Assembly (NCBI RefSeq): GCF_015706575.1
Contig: NW_024037074.1
Location: 5,580,001-5,644,000, forward strand
Direction: 5' to 3'
Length of the DNA stretch: 64,000 nt
DNA from: Patiria miniata
Lineage: Eukaryota; Echinodermata; Asteroidea; Valvatida; Asterinidae
The stretch's first letter is position 1; each line of letters starts with the position of its first letter. A program made the translations under genes and the position numbers. Below are positions 20,990 to 32,261 of this stretch, in pieces. A model generated the notes under the pieces. That model did not search any database. It saw only the letters and a list, made by a program, of their open reading frames with translations, and was not told the DNA's origin.

Positions 20990-22067
20990 TTATTACAACA
21001 ATCTTCTTCCAACAATTTTAATTTGCCTATTAACCAAATAGCGCAACATTATGATTGACATCTATTCGAAAAACGTCCTCCATCTTTGTCCATATATAGG
21101 GTTAGCATATCACGAATTGGTTATGAGAGTGTAGGGGCCTATCCCTTTGCCTCCTTTCAGATTTGCAAACCACTGAGTAAGTCATTGGTTGTGACCGGAA
21201 GTCACCTTGAATGTCAAACTAATGGTGCAGCAATACCTACAATTAACGGGAGTAACGATGGATGGGTCATGCGATGAAACGGGGAAGGACAAGGAGCATT
21301 ACTGTCTTATCAAGAGTAAAATAGCCTTTACATGTTCTGCTATTACACCTGATAATCGGATGCCTCAGTCCTGCAGTATCGGCCGGTCCCCTGACTGTCG
21401 TGGAGGGTTTAACCACTATACGCAGTCAGTCGTTGCATTATCTTTAAGATTGGAAGATGCCACAGTGACGACTGCAGGAACCACGATCTCAAACGCCGGT
21501 CTCTCGGCTGCGGACATTTCCGGTATCGTCGTTGGAGCAATCGTTCTCATCATCTTGATCGCGATCCACGCCCTTTGCTGAAACTGCAACCCAAGGAAAT
21601 GGATGAACGCGAAGTCCTAACTCGTCAATCTCGGCAGCTCTATTGGAACTTCGAACCAGAGGACCAACTCTACCAGGAGGCAGTCGGAAGTAGAGATGAG
21701 CGGCTGTCATCCCGAAGAACCTGAGGTACCCCCAGCCTACATTAATACTGTACTCAATGAGGTACCGAGAAAGTCCCCTTCGAGCCTCAATGCGGAAGTC
21801 AGCCAACCAGAAAAGTCTTACCAGAACATGCCTACAGGGAGTGAGAACTCAAATCCAGTGCAGCACACTTATTTTGGGAAAGAACCACTAAAAGATAGTG
21901 ACTCTGACAAGTTTGATAACTCTGCTTACGAAATTGTCAACTCTCCTGAGACTGGACCAACGAAAACACATAAAGAGTCTCCATTCAAAGTGAGGTCAGG
22001 AAACTCGTACATGAAACTGAACCTAGCGGAGCAGAAACCCAGTGATTACAGTGAACTTAAAATCTAA
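20990..22067 (+). pseudogene. psiR7: 5'-truncated Ig receptor
   Basis: Starts abruptly within the V domain (TTTTAATTTG...ATTAACCAAATAGCGC), so the signal peptide and first half of the V domain are absent. Further damage includes a stop in place of the V-domain aspartate/cysteine region near 21056, frame changes in the second domain, TGA in the juxtamembrane LCC codons near 21579 and TAA in the KSYL codons near 21620. The tail from 21696 is open and carries SAYEIV, NSYMKL and SDYSEL. The membrane-segment DNA remains nearly identical to the live genes. It is not expected to give a receptor. Confidence 0.85.
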
Positions 22068-23039
22068 GTAACCTTCTTGAGTTAACTTGCTCAGTCATTT
22101 CTTTAAGATGTAAGCCTCGTCCCCTTCGTAATTCAGATTGTTTTTCTTCTAACGAATTTACAGTTTGTATGATTTGTTTATCGACAAAACTACTTCTTTT
22201 TTTGGGGGGGGGTCTATTTTGGGTGTCTGCAACCCTATGAAAAGAACCTTTATACGCACACGTGCCCTGCGTGAGCTGAATAATTGCCCGGAAGACAACA
22301 AATAAAATGAAAAGAAATAATTCATTAAGTAAATGTCTGTGGATATTTTTCGTTCGATGTCTCATTCAAAAGTGAATAACTGTTTTATTTATATGAAAAT
22401 AGCAATTGAGAAAATAATTCTACTCGAAATAACACGGGGAATGTGTCTTGCATTCAAAATTCCAAAACGTTGATAAGGAAGAAACTAGTTCATACTTCTT
22501 TAGGTGATTTTAAATTTCTTTCTTTTCAATGAGCTTGTCTTGCTAAAATATAATTGACGTTTTATTCAGATTGTTTTTCTTCTCACAAATGTTCAGTTTG
22601 TATGATTTGTTTATCGACAAAACTATACATTTTGTGTGTTATTTATTGTTTGGGAGGGGTTTGTTTTGGGTGTCTGCAACCCTCTGAAAAGAACCTGTAT
22701 GTTACGCACACGCGCCCTGTGAGAGCTGAATAATTGCCTGGAAGACAACAAATGAAATGAAAAGAAAGAATTCAATAAGTAAATGTCTGTGGCTATTTTT
22801 CGTTCAATGACTCATTCAAAAGTTAGTAACTTTTATACTTCTATGAAAATAGCATTTGAGAAAACACATCTGCTCGAAGTCGCACGGGGAATGTAGCTCG
22901 TAACCTGCATTCAAAATTGCTGAAGTTGATAAGCAAGAAACTAGTAAACACCTGTTTAAACGGTTTTCAAATTTCCTTCTTTTCAGTATCGGCACCGTAA
23001 ACACACTGTGTTTTTCACTGCTCCATTCACGTCACATCT
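22068..23039 (+). repeat. T1 3'-flank block in tandem after psiR7
   Basis: Two tandem copies, about 22140-22565 and 22566-22990, as after R5. Both have the CACACG[CT]GCCCTG element and the GGAAGACAACAAAT stretch. Confidence 0.7.
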
Positions 23040-23884
23040 GCTTAGGTTAACGTTGTAAAAAAATAACAGAACCCAAAACGTCACTTATGACGCCACAAGA
23101 ACTCGCTGTATTGAAACTGTCATAGACTAGAGGTAGAGTCAGGTGCTCAGTGTAATTTGAACTCATCATTTAAACAGGGAAACCCCTCTTTGAATTTAGA
23201 ATTATATATAAAAAAAAAAAATTAAAATCGTAATCATATTGGTTGTTTTGAGATACACTTATCGTAATTTGACCTTTTTATGACGTATTCATATGCTGTC
23301 TAAGTTTCTTTGAACTAAATCCCAACTTAGTATCAAACATAATAATTGTGACAAAGACAGCCACTGGGAATATGGTAATATGGGCAAATGGCTGCATCTG
23401 TGAGATATGTTTGTGTAATTTATATTCACACATTGTGCCCCGATTCAAAAGGCCAAGGAACTGGTTGCAAAAAAAATACGTAAAGCCAATTGTGTTTTTC
23501 CCGGCGCAGTGGCATGACTGTTGTGTCAGCAGACAGAAATGCCACTACAAATGTGTCACACACCATTGGAGGCTCGAATACTGGACAACTTACTGTTTCT
23601 CCGTGAAGGCACACAGACATGCATACGGTCGTTTCTGGGATTTCTTTTACTTCCAATTTATGAAACACTAGAGGCGGACCGGTATTGTGAATCCCTTTCC
23701 ATCAGATGTGTCGCAGTGATGCCCAGTGACAAACAAAGACTGCTCTAATTTCAGGAGTTAAACTCTGAGCGCGTGGCATGCAGATCAACACGGAAGTGAC
23801 GTACAAACACCTTCTTTCTACTGTAGTTGCGGCTTGCTGATTAAAAACTGTTTGTGAGCAGAGTAACTTGAACAAAAATTTACC
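23040..23884 (+). repeat. U1 upstream block of R8
   Basis: Same block as upstream of R6 and R10, with the AAAGCCAATTGTGTTTTTCC landmark and the CAGTGATGCCCAGTGAC stretch. Confidence 0.75.
23790..23804 (+). promoter_or_regulatory. ETS/CRE-like composite site of R8
   Basis: ACGGAAGTGACGTAC, 80 bp before the R8 ATG. Confidence 0.6.
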
Positions 23885-25582
23885 ATGACGCTGGCAGAAC
23901 ATTTTCTGCTCTTTCTTCCAATATTGTTTCCATTCACGGCTTCTCAACCTACCGTGCTGCCGATCCCAACCATCACAGCCGAGATCTCTCCAGTTAACAG
24001 CGAGGTGCAAAGAGAGGGTGACACAGTGAGCTTACTCTGTAGGGTTGACAATTTCGACCGTGGACGACATGTTTTAGCCTGGTACATTGTACGTAAACAA
24101 TTGCTGATTCCAAGCACGAATATTCCAAACACACAAGGGACTTACTCATATAGATTTGAGAAAACTGATCCTTCCTCTTCTTCCTACATTTTCAATTTGA
24201 CTATTAATCAAATTGCGCTATCTGATAACGGAACATTTGATTGCAATCTAATTGAACTGCTATCTGGCTCTTCACGAAGAGGGTTGGATCAAATTAAATT
24301 GGTACTGAGAGTGTACCCACCTCACGCCTTTCCGATTTGCAGACCTATGGATAAATCATCGGTTGCTGTTGGAAGTCAATTCCAATGCCAAACTAATGGT
24401 GCAGCAACACCTACAATAAACGGAAGTCACGATAGATGGACATTCTACATGCAAGACAATGGGCAAGGACAAGGGGCACTCCTGACTAAAAGTGCCACGT
24501 TTTTGGACAATGGGAGAACCTTTGTATGTTCGGCTGTTACATCTGATAATCGGACCCCTCTGTCCTGTAATATCGGTCCCCTTACTGTCATAGAGAGTCC
24601 GTCGGTGAGCACATTATCTGCAGGATCAAAAGATTCCACAGTGACGCCGGTCGGAACCACGATCTCAAACGCTGGTCTCTCGGTAGGAACCACGATCTCA
24701 AACGCCGGTCTCTCGGCAGTAGCCATTTCCGGTATTGTCGTTGGAGCAATCGTTCTCATCATCCTGATCGCGATCCACGCCCTCTGCTGTCACTGCAACC
24801 CAAGGAAATGGATGAACGCCAAGTCCTACCTCATCAATCTCGGCAGCTCCATAGGAACTTGGAACCAGGGGACCGACTCTACTAGGAGACAGTCGGAAGT
24901 GGAGATGTGCGGCTCTCATCCTGAAGAACCCGACTCACCCCCAGCCTATAATGCTGTAGTCGATGAGGTTTCAGGTGAGTCCCATCCTGACTTCGTTGGA
25001 GATAACCGGCCGCTATCGAAATCTGAGCCGAACATTTACGCAGAGTCTGCAGTCGCGATGCCGAACCTAAACATTAACATTGATCTCCGTCTGAACATGA
25101 ACATCGCCACAGCCGATGTCGCGAGCACATCAGGTGAAATAGATCAAGCCCCGACGGCTCGCAAAGACCTGAGCGTCAAAATCCCCACTGAAGTCTCCCA
25201 CGCGACCGTAAGTTCCACTGATGGTGGTCGACCAGCCCAGAATATGCCAAGAGAGACCGCACCTGCAGACGCAGCAGTTAAACCCTCATCCGGCCCACAC
25301 ATTTACGCAGAGGTGAACAAGCCAAGAAGAAGTGCAGCAGAGAACACTATCGATGCTGTAAACGTTCCATCGGGCAAAAGTGGAAAACCTAGATCACAAA
25401 TCAAACCGAAAAGCGTCAAGAAATTTGGCGCCAGCAATGAGCAAAATAAGTCCAGTGATGATGCGGCTCCTAAGCCTATCGTTTACGCTGATTTGAATTT
25501 GCATGGGGGGCCGGGTGTTGAAGGGGGTAAGATTCAACCTTCCGAAGAGACACCGACTATATATGCTAAAATCAAGTACTAA
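23885..25582 (+). CDS. R8: intronless Ig receptor with type 2 tail (IYAxx motifs)
   Basis: 565 residues. Signal peptide (1-20) and V domain (C52, W66, C120) are close to R6. The second domain has C152, C168, C215, C228 and CNIGPLTV. The stalk holds a doubled VGTTISNAGLS (33-nt tandem repeat at 24650-24715). The membrane helix is about 282-299, followed by LCCHCNPRKWMNAKSYL and RRQSEV. The type 2 tail of about 225 residues differs completely from that of R4 to R6, with PAYNAV (355), NIYAES (385), HIYAEV (474), IVYADL (534) and TIYAKI (560). IVYADL is a strict ITIM, and the IYAxV/I style recalls KIR and LILR tails. The tail is shared only with R10, the counterpart gene in the next duplicated unit. 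Confidence 0.88.
   Translation: MTLAEHFLLFLPILFPFTASQPTVLPIPTITAEISPVNSEVQREGDTVSLLCRVDNFDRGRHVLAWYIVRKQLLIPSTNIPNTQGTYSYRFEKTDPSSSSYIFNLTINQIALSDNGTFDCNLIELLSGSSRRGLDQIKLVLRVYPPHAFPICRPMDKSSVAVGSQFQCQTNGAATPTINGSHDRWTFYMQDNGQGQGALLTKSATFLDNGRTFVCSAVTSDNRTPLSCNIGPLTVIESPSVSTLSAGSKDSTVTPVGTTISNAGLSVGTTISNAGLSAVAISGIVVGAIVLIILIAIHALCCHCNPRKWMNAKSYLINLGSSIGTWNQGTDSTRRQSEVEMCGSHPEEPDSPPAYNAVVDEVSGESHPDFVGDNRPLSKSEPNIYAESAVAMPNLNINIDLRLNMNIATADVASTSGEIDQAPTARKDLSVKIPTEVSHATVSSTDGGRPAQNMPRETAPADAAVKPSSGPHIYAEVNKPRRSAAENTIDAVNVPSGKSGKPRSQIKPKSVKKFGASNEQNKSSDDAAPKPIVYADLNLHGGPGVEGGKIQPSEETPTIYAKIKY
24650..24715 (+). repeat. 33-bp tandem duplication in the R8 stalk
   Basis: Two adjacent 33-nt units (24650-24682 and 24683-24715) differ by two bases. 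They keep the frame and lengthen the stalk by 11 residues. Confidence 0.85.
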
Positions 25583-27789
25583 GTTTCCATGAGTAGGCCT
25601 TAGCATTTTTTCCATACTGGCGCACAGGTTGCACCGCGCCTTTTCCATACCGGCGAACAGTAGCAAAAAACGCGACGAATTGCGCGATCTAAACGAAACA
25701 CGTTTTCTAATGCATCATTTCACTTATAAACAATGATGCCCGGCCAAGCGATTTTCGATGCTTTGTAAAGACAGACCGATAATTAAGTTGTAAATGTTGT
25801 ATTCAGATGGATTATGCTTATAGCTAATATTTACTGCTGGTCAGAAAACAGTACACAGAATTTTAACCAACAATTGTTTTCAAAAATGTAAATACAAAAT
25901 TTAATTTAAAGGGTAGTTTACGAACTCCTTTGAAAGTAAGCAGATTATCAGATATTCACGAGATACTTATCCTGCCACAAGAGTACACAGAATATGTTAA
26001 ATAATAAATAATTTATACTTTTGTTAATACAGTGTGTGTTATCTTTGAATTAAGTTTTAATTATTGTTCATGCAGTTGAACTAATTGCAGTACATTGTTT
26101 TGCAAACTACAACATTGTGGTCGAGTGGATATGAGGACTAGAATTATGCTCTGATAGCCCAAACATGAATTGAATGATATTTAATACTTCAGAATATAGG
26201 CTCAAAACAAATGGGGACCGAGACTATCTCTTATCAATTGACTTTGAATACTTACATTTTTTGTACACGTTGAAATGAAGGACCCCAGTGAAAAGGAAAG
26301 TTTGTGACCTAGTACCTGTGTTTGCTAACAAGATTAGTTTACACTATTGACTGCATAAATTGTAATTAAACTGAGTTTCTCAGTGTTTGACACTTGAGGT
26401 TGGTTTGTGGTATAACATTTCATCAAAATTGATAAGGCTTCAAGCGGTAAAGCTGGTTTGGCAAATAATGATGACTTTAAAAATAGCAAATGTTTGTAAA
26501 GGAAAAACAGAATTATATGGGAATTGTTTCTAATTTGGAAGGTACTTAAAATTTTTGGTGTTTTGTAAAATTGTGTATAGTCGGACTAGAATTTTCAAGG
26601 CACTGTTAAAGATTATTCTGGTGAATATGGTATAACCAACGAAGATGATATTTCGTGTATAATTAACAAAGGGAATTATCTACGAAGGATATATTATCCG
26701 AATAAGCTGCTGTCTATGAATTTGTGATAAGCATATTGTATTGTAACATGCTTGTAAAAAGCAAAAATAACTGAAGGAAATTACCGGTTTTCGATTGACC
26801 TTAAACTAACAATGAAATTCTCCATTGATTAAGCCTTGCAAAATGAATATAAAATGCTTACTTATTTTGGGAATTTTGTAAAAGAAAAAAACACAGAACT
26901 GGCAAAGAGAAGCAAAGAACACCACAATTTCAGACTTCTGCAGTTTACACAAGATTGTAGTCCAAATGTAAAATAAAAAATAACAATGCTTAAAGAAAAT
27001 CAATTTCAAAAGGTGTCTGCTCTCACACACGAAAAGGAGTCAGAGGTGAACAGGGCTCTCAGATCAGGACAATGCTGTGATTGTCGAGTTTTATTTTTTT
27101 ATGACGCACTTGTTTGCATTTGTCGATGAAAGCCAAAAGGCAAATAAGGAAGTAAATCCAATTTTGTGACACATACATATTAGTGATTGCACGATTTTTG
27201 GACCCGGTATACATGTGATTACGTTGTTGACCCAGCTGGAATATTCTGTGAAACAAACCGCATTTCGTGTCATAATGAAGATTTTGATAACTATTATCTA
27301 AGGATGTGTACACAAGAAGAAATGGAGTGAAAATGAGTCACTATATGTTATGTATATAACGAATTTAAAATAAAGCACAAACAATTGTCACTTTTGACTT
27401 GTAGTATAGGATGTATGTGGCCATGCTGTTTAGGTTTTTCCATCTCTACTAAGCCTTTATATCTCAACTCATACCTGTATTCTTCATTTTTGCCATTAAG
27501 AGGAAATAAATGTATGTGTGAGACTTCTGATTACTTGATGGGTAGCACCAACCCTTGTTGACTTGTAGCCGGTGACATGTTTTGTGTGAATTTCAGGGTT
27601 TTTTCACACGCCTCCCCTGAAACCTTGTCACAATCACTGAGGTTAGGAAACCATTACATGCACCAACGTAAAAGCAGGATGTTCCAAAAGTCTCATTCTC
27701 TTTACCCTCCCCCCCCCAAAAAAAATTAAACAAAATTGGTGAATCTCCTTTTTTTTAATAAATGTCAAGTGGATCTATTTTTGTACACC
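25583..27789. repeat. R8 3' flank and D1 block, copy 3
   Basis: The first 200 bp (AACAATGATGCCCGGCCAAGCG) are shared only with R10. D1 then runs from about 25800. Short minus-strand frames near 27059-27313 are not kept in the other copies. Confidence 0.65.
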
Positions 27790-28204
27790 CTTAGTTAGTG
27801 CGCATTCAATAGTCGACGGTTCATTGCACCGTGCCACTGCCATTGTTGATAATTTGCATAATTCCCCAAACCCAATGAATACCCATTGTTCGGCTTCGTA
27901 TTTTCAAACCCAGGAAAGTCCCCTGTGATCCAGCATCGAGGAGGGAGCACACGCAGTACATGGGAATATATATTCGTCTGGTAGAAAAGTCACACGACAA
28001 TGCAACCAGGAAATAGTGGTACATGTACATTCCAGGTACATAAAAATACGAATTGCGGATCAAAACATCCCCTGGCCGGCACCGCGTCATAGGAAAGTTA
28101 TGTGTCAGAAATAGCCGAGTTGTGGGAATACTCGAGTGTCCCCAGGACAAACTGTGTGGTAAAATTGTTTCTAACAAAAAAGGAACGGGGATGAGTGACC
28201 TTAG
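27790..28204. repeat. AGTCGACGG flank block, copy 2 (split by the retroelement)
   Basis: Matches 20160-20560 and 37865-38290. It runs to GTGACCTTAG, where the retroelement is inserted; the block resumes at 31849 with TTAGTTAATGAGACAAG, matching the uninterrupted sequence near 20545. Confidence 0.7.
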
Positions 28205-28209
28205 TTAGT

Positions 28210-28518
28210 CTTATGATGCTTTTGATGTAGCGAATTAGGAATTTATAGAGGCTTAAAAATAGACATTGGACAACTCAAATCCAAACACAGGAAACTTAAA
28301 CTCTGCTTCCAAATAATTTAATATGACTACAGAAAATGGTACAGAAAGTCATGATGAAGCCAACGCCCTGAAGCCAACTGCCACGAACAATGAATACGGG
28401 CGTGCTTATATAGCCACACAAGATTAGGAGGGTATTAGAAGAATTTGTATTATAAGAGCACCACGTCTGGTATTACATAAGAGCGCCACGTCTGGTATTA
28501 CATAAGAGCGCCACAACA
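28210..28518 (-). repeat. LTR of the retroelement (left copy)
   Basis: 309 bp, nearly identical to 31565-31848. In element orientation it starts TGTTGTGGCGC. It holds two tandem ACGTCTGGTATTACATAAG units where the other copy has one. Confidence 0.9.
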
Positions 28519-29149
28519 TACGCCACCCCTAACTGAATTGGCTCCTGACAATTTAATTACAAAATATAAACAAAATTCGAGCTATTCAAAATTACATTAT
28601 TATTATTATTTGTTTTTTAAGTTATAATATCAGCTACTTTATTCCATACTGGGTCGATCGTTGCGTGTCGTAAATGGGGTTCATCGTCGTCTCCATTAAC
28701 CGCGTAGGACCTCCACACGTTCTCCCATCTCGTCATTCATCACATCACACACAGTCACTCATCAGGCTGGCCAGGCCGCAGGTTCCTCACGTGGTCCGAC
28801 ATCCTCAACGATCCTATCCAGGGCGCCACTGGAAGCTGCATTATCACTTAAGCATCGTAAACTAATTTAAATTCATAATTTATTTGTTTTATAAAGCCGA
28901 CTTTTATTTGCTACAGCTTCTACTCTTTTTAACAACTTAACACTTCTTTTTGTTCAAGAGTAAAATACAATTATAGTGACATCAGCAGTAAGTTTCATAA
29001 ATTAATTTGATTCTTCTAATAATCAAAATGGCATAAAATGAGAAAGTCGATCACCAAACCAAGACAACAATATCAAGGCCACAACATATGCAATCAAAAC
29101 AATTACAATGCTGATTGATTACACAATTATTTAATTTTGTTTTTCTCTC

Positions 29150-29181
<32 letters not shown>

Positions 29182-29204
29182 TTTATTTTTATTTATTTTT
29201 TTTT

Positions 29205-31562
29205 TTACATTTTACCTGAAATCTTCACTGGATGTGTTTTAAGGAACTCTAATGCCGCAGCATTCAAATTTGTTTCGGGTTCCCAAGTATTCTTTGAATG
29301 GGGAAAACCTTTCCACTTGATCAGGTACACAAGTCGCTTATTTTTATACCTGCCTCTGATTATGCACTCAATTTCATATTCTTTGGGTTTCTCTGAAATC
29401 TGCGGTAATCCTGGAACAAAGGGAATTCCAGAAGATTCCGACTCACTGGATTGATGTACTGCCGTGAGAGGATGGAAAATGTTTTGTGGGCAGTCATCTT
29501 CTTGCAAACCTAGTATTGATGTATTCTGCTTTGGATCAAATGGAACAGAATCATTACTTGGGCAAACATATCTGTTATATGCAAATTTCATTCGGTTCAC
29601 GTGCACAGGGGAAGACAGTAATTTATTATTTTCAAGATTTCTGACTCGAAAATTTACTGGAGATGTCTGTTCTACTAAGAGATACGGTCCAGCCCAAAAC
29701 TTCATAAGTTTACGGGATAGTCCTTTTTGGAATGCAGGAATATAAATCCAAACTGTGTCTCCAACTTGATATGGTACCTTTTGTGCTTTTTCATCAAAAC
29801 GCTCTTTCATTTTGGCTTGATTGAGCTCTGCATGACGCTTGGATACATCTCGAAAAACTTCAAGTTGGGAAACCAAGTGATGCATGTGCTCTCTAAGTGT
29901 TTTCTCTGGATAATTGGAATTTGTAAGGAGTGTCACATCTAAGGGTAACCTTGCTTCTCTACCATATAAAAGGAAGAAGGGGCTGAATCCCACAGAATTT
30001 TCAGCAGGTGTAGTGCGATAAGCGAACTGTACGGAGGTTAAGTATTGATCCCAATCATTATGACATGTATTTACATAGTGAGAAATGGTATCAAGGATAA
30101 CTGAGTTGAACCTTTCTTGAATAGCATTACATTGAGGATGATAGGAACTGGTATTCAATTTGTGAGTTCGCATGATTCGACACACCTCTAATACCACCTT
30201 GCTAAGAAAGTTTGATCCTCTGTCACTTGGTAGAGTCTCTGGACACCCATGTTCACAAATAACATTGTCGTAGAGTGCTCTAGCTACTGTGGATGCATCT
30301 ATGTTCTTCAATGGAACCAAAATAGGCCATCTCGTACAGTGATCTGTGAAACAGAGAACATAACGGTTAGCATTTGTTGTAACAGGTAATGGCCCCAGAA
30401 TATCAACACTTACTCGTTCAAAAGGCCCAGGGACTTTCATTGTAATCAACGGTGCTAAAACCTTGTGTCTATGCGTTTTTCTCTGAGCACATGAAATACA
30501 ACTACGCACCCAATTATCTACATCTTTGTACATTCCTTTCCAATAGTAGCGTTGACGAATTTTGCTATAAGTTCTATGAAATCCAAAATGAGCGGCAAGG
30601 ACACTGTCATGACAATTATCAAGTACTGTGCCTACAAACAGTTGGGGTACATACAACTGATATATATTCCGTTCTGGCATGTGTCGATTTGACGGAGTAT
30701 GCCAAATATGATATAATAAACCATCTTTGGCAAAATATTGATCGGCTTGTAGTATCAGATTTCTGGCCTTTTTGTGATCGTCTGGTAATTTGTTTCTTTC
30801 TAAAAACTTTAGCATAGTAACAGAAAAGTCATCTACTGCTAATGCTTGTTTGAAATTTTCAAGATTAATTCCAGTTGGAAATTGAGGAGCCTCTTTTTCA
30901 ACACAGTCGTTACTCGGTATCCTCTTTCCATGCTGATATCTTAAATTCTTTACAACATTAACATTCGGACTGGAAGACTTAACTTCATCAGCAGAACACA
31001 AAACTTCATCATCAATATCATCAAAATCTGTTTCTACCCAACTGGTATCCATTGGTGTCGGAACAGTATTGTTAGAAACATGACACCGACTACATTCAGT
31101 ACAGGATCTATCATAGTCAATTCTACTAAGTGTATCTACATGACAATTTCGGCCTTTGACGTGTACAACTTGAAAGTTATATGACTGTAATTTAAGTGCC
31201 CAACGTGCTAATCTACCAGTAGCATGTTTACTGTCAAATAACCACTTTAATGCGCAATGGTCAGTAACAACAGTAAATTTTACTCCCTGGAGATACTGTG
31301 CATATTTCTTTACACCTTCGACAACTGCAAGAGCCTCTAATTCAGTCGTAGTGTAGTTGCGTTCTGCATTATGTAATGCTCTACCACCATAGGCAATGAC
31401 CCTTTCTTTATCGTCTTGGACTTGGGCTAGAATAAAGCCGAGTCCTTTTCCAGACGCATCTGTTTGAAGGTAAAATTCTGTACCGTCAAATCTGGGAAAC
31501 GCTAAAATAGGTGGTTCAACCATGCGAGAGGTACCGGGATCGATACCCGGATCTTCCACCAT
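29205..31562 (-). CDS. Retroelement pol portion with chromodomain (fossil)
   Basis: An open frame of 785 residues in the fossil element. In order: RNase H (about 24-148), an integrase zinc-binding region (about 318-358), an integrase core (about 380-540), and a chromodomain near 728-775 (YEIECIIRGR...YLIKWKGF) of the kind known from chromoviral Ty3/gypsy integrases, where it directs insertion to certain chromatin. It belongs to the element and not to the receptor cluster. The element as a whole is incomplete. Confidence 0.9.
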   Translation of the reverse strand: MVEDPGIDPGTSRMVEPPILAFPRFDGTEFYLQTDASGKGLGFILAQVQDDKERVIAYGGRALHNAERNYTTTELEALAVVEGVKKYAQYLQGVKFTVVTDHCALKWLFDSKHATGRLARWALKLQSYNFQVVHVKGRNCHVDTLSRIDYDRSCTECSRCHVSNNTVPTPMDTSWVETDFDDIDDEVLCSADEVKSSSPNVNVVKNLRYQHGKRIPSNDCVEKEAPQFPTGINLENFKQALAVDDFSVTMLKFLERNKLPDDHKKARNLILQADQYFAKDGLLYHIWHTPSNRHMPERNIYQLYVPQLFVGTVLDNCHDSVLAAHFGFHRTYSKIRQRYYWKGMYKDVDNWVRSCISCAQRKTHRHKVLAPLITMKVPGPFERVSVDILGPLPVTTNANRYVLCFTDHCTRWPILVPLKNIDASTVARALYDNVICEHGCPETLPSDRGSNFLSKVVLEVCRIMRTHKLNTSSYHPQCNAIQERFNSVILDTISHYVNTCHNDWDQYLTSVQFAYRTTPAENSVGFSPFFLLYGREARLPLDVTLLTNSNYPEKTLREHMHHLVSQLEVFRDVSKRHAELNQAKMKERFDEKAQKVPYQVGDTVWIYIPAFQKGLSRKLMKFWAGPYLLVEQTSPVNFRVRNLENNKLLSSPVHVNRMKFAYNRYVCPSNDSVPFDPKQNTSILGLQEDDCPQNIFHPLTAVHQSSESESSGIPFVPGLPQISEKPKEYEIECIIRGRYKNKRLVYLIKWKGFPHSKNTWEPETNLNAAALEFLKTHPVKISGKM

Positions 31563-31564
31563 TT

Positions 31565-31848
31565 CTTATGATGCTTTTGATGTAGCGAATTAGGAATTTA
31601 TAGAGGCTTAAAAATAGACATTGGACAACTCAAATCCAAACACCGGAAACTTAAACTCTGCTTCCAAATAATTTAATATGACTACAGAAAATGGTACAGA
31701 AAGTCATGATGAAGCCAACGCCCTGAAGCCAACTGCAACGAACAATGAATACGGGCGTGCTTATATAGCCACACAAGATTAGGAGGGTATTAGAAGAATT
31801 TGTATTATAAGAGCACCACGTCTGGTATTACATAAGAGCGCCACAACA
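31565..31848 (-). repeat. LTR of the retroelement (right copy)
   Basis: 284 bp partner of the left LTR. The adjoining inner bases (TGGTGGAAGATCCGGG on the minus strand) complement a tRNA 3' end, as expected for a primer-binding site. Confidence 0.9.
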
Positions 31849-32261
31849 TTAGTTAATGAGACAAGTGAGTCGACATTATTCTAAAAATATCTACTTTGAA
31901 ATGTCAAAAGTTTCGCCTTTTTTAGATTGATATACACTTCCCTTTACATCTATTAAAACGGTGACTTCAGCTTAGACTTTCTCTTTATAGAGGGGCGGAT
32001 CCATGACTTTTTTTGCGAGGAGGAGGTTTCTTCAGAAAATCAATGCTGAAATGAAGACAGGTTTTCCCGGACACTTGACCACGGTAAAATCAATAGCTGG
32101 GAGCGGGGAGGGGGGGGGGGGGAGGAGGCTCGTATCATACTTTCAATGGGGGCGCTGTTCAAATCCGACCATCTTTAATACTGTATTGCAAAACAGTGTA
32201 CAAATACCCCCGTACCCCAGCTGGCTGTGTCCGGAATGTGTGCACAGGCGGACAAAGGGGG
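31849..32261. repeat. End of AGTCGACGG block and GGGGCGGATCC block, copy 2
   Basis: Resumption of the block split by the retroelement, then from 31992 the AGGGGCGGATCC... sequence that also precedes psiR7, with a long G-run near 32110-32122. Confidence 0.6.

Larger units (their letters stand above)
28210..31848 (-). mobile_element. Ty3/gypsy-type LTR retroelement fossil (chromovirus-like)
   Basis: Fossil element lying on the minus strand, bounded by two long terminal repeats and a TTAGT target duplication (28205-28209 and 31849-31853). Parts visible are RNase H, integrase and a C-terminal chromodomain, plus a primer-binding-type stretch beside the right-hand LTR. Not all genes of a complete element are seen, so it is broken. 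The two LTRs differ by only about two substitutions and one extra 25-bp repeat unit, so insertion is recent relative to the decay of the neighbouring pseudogenes. Confidence 0.92.

Noticed and set aside
29150-29215. (TTTA)n/(TTAT)n stretch as a separate feature
   Set aside because: A simple sequence tract inside the retroelement, without further structure.
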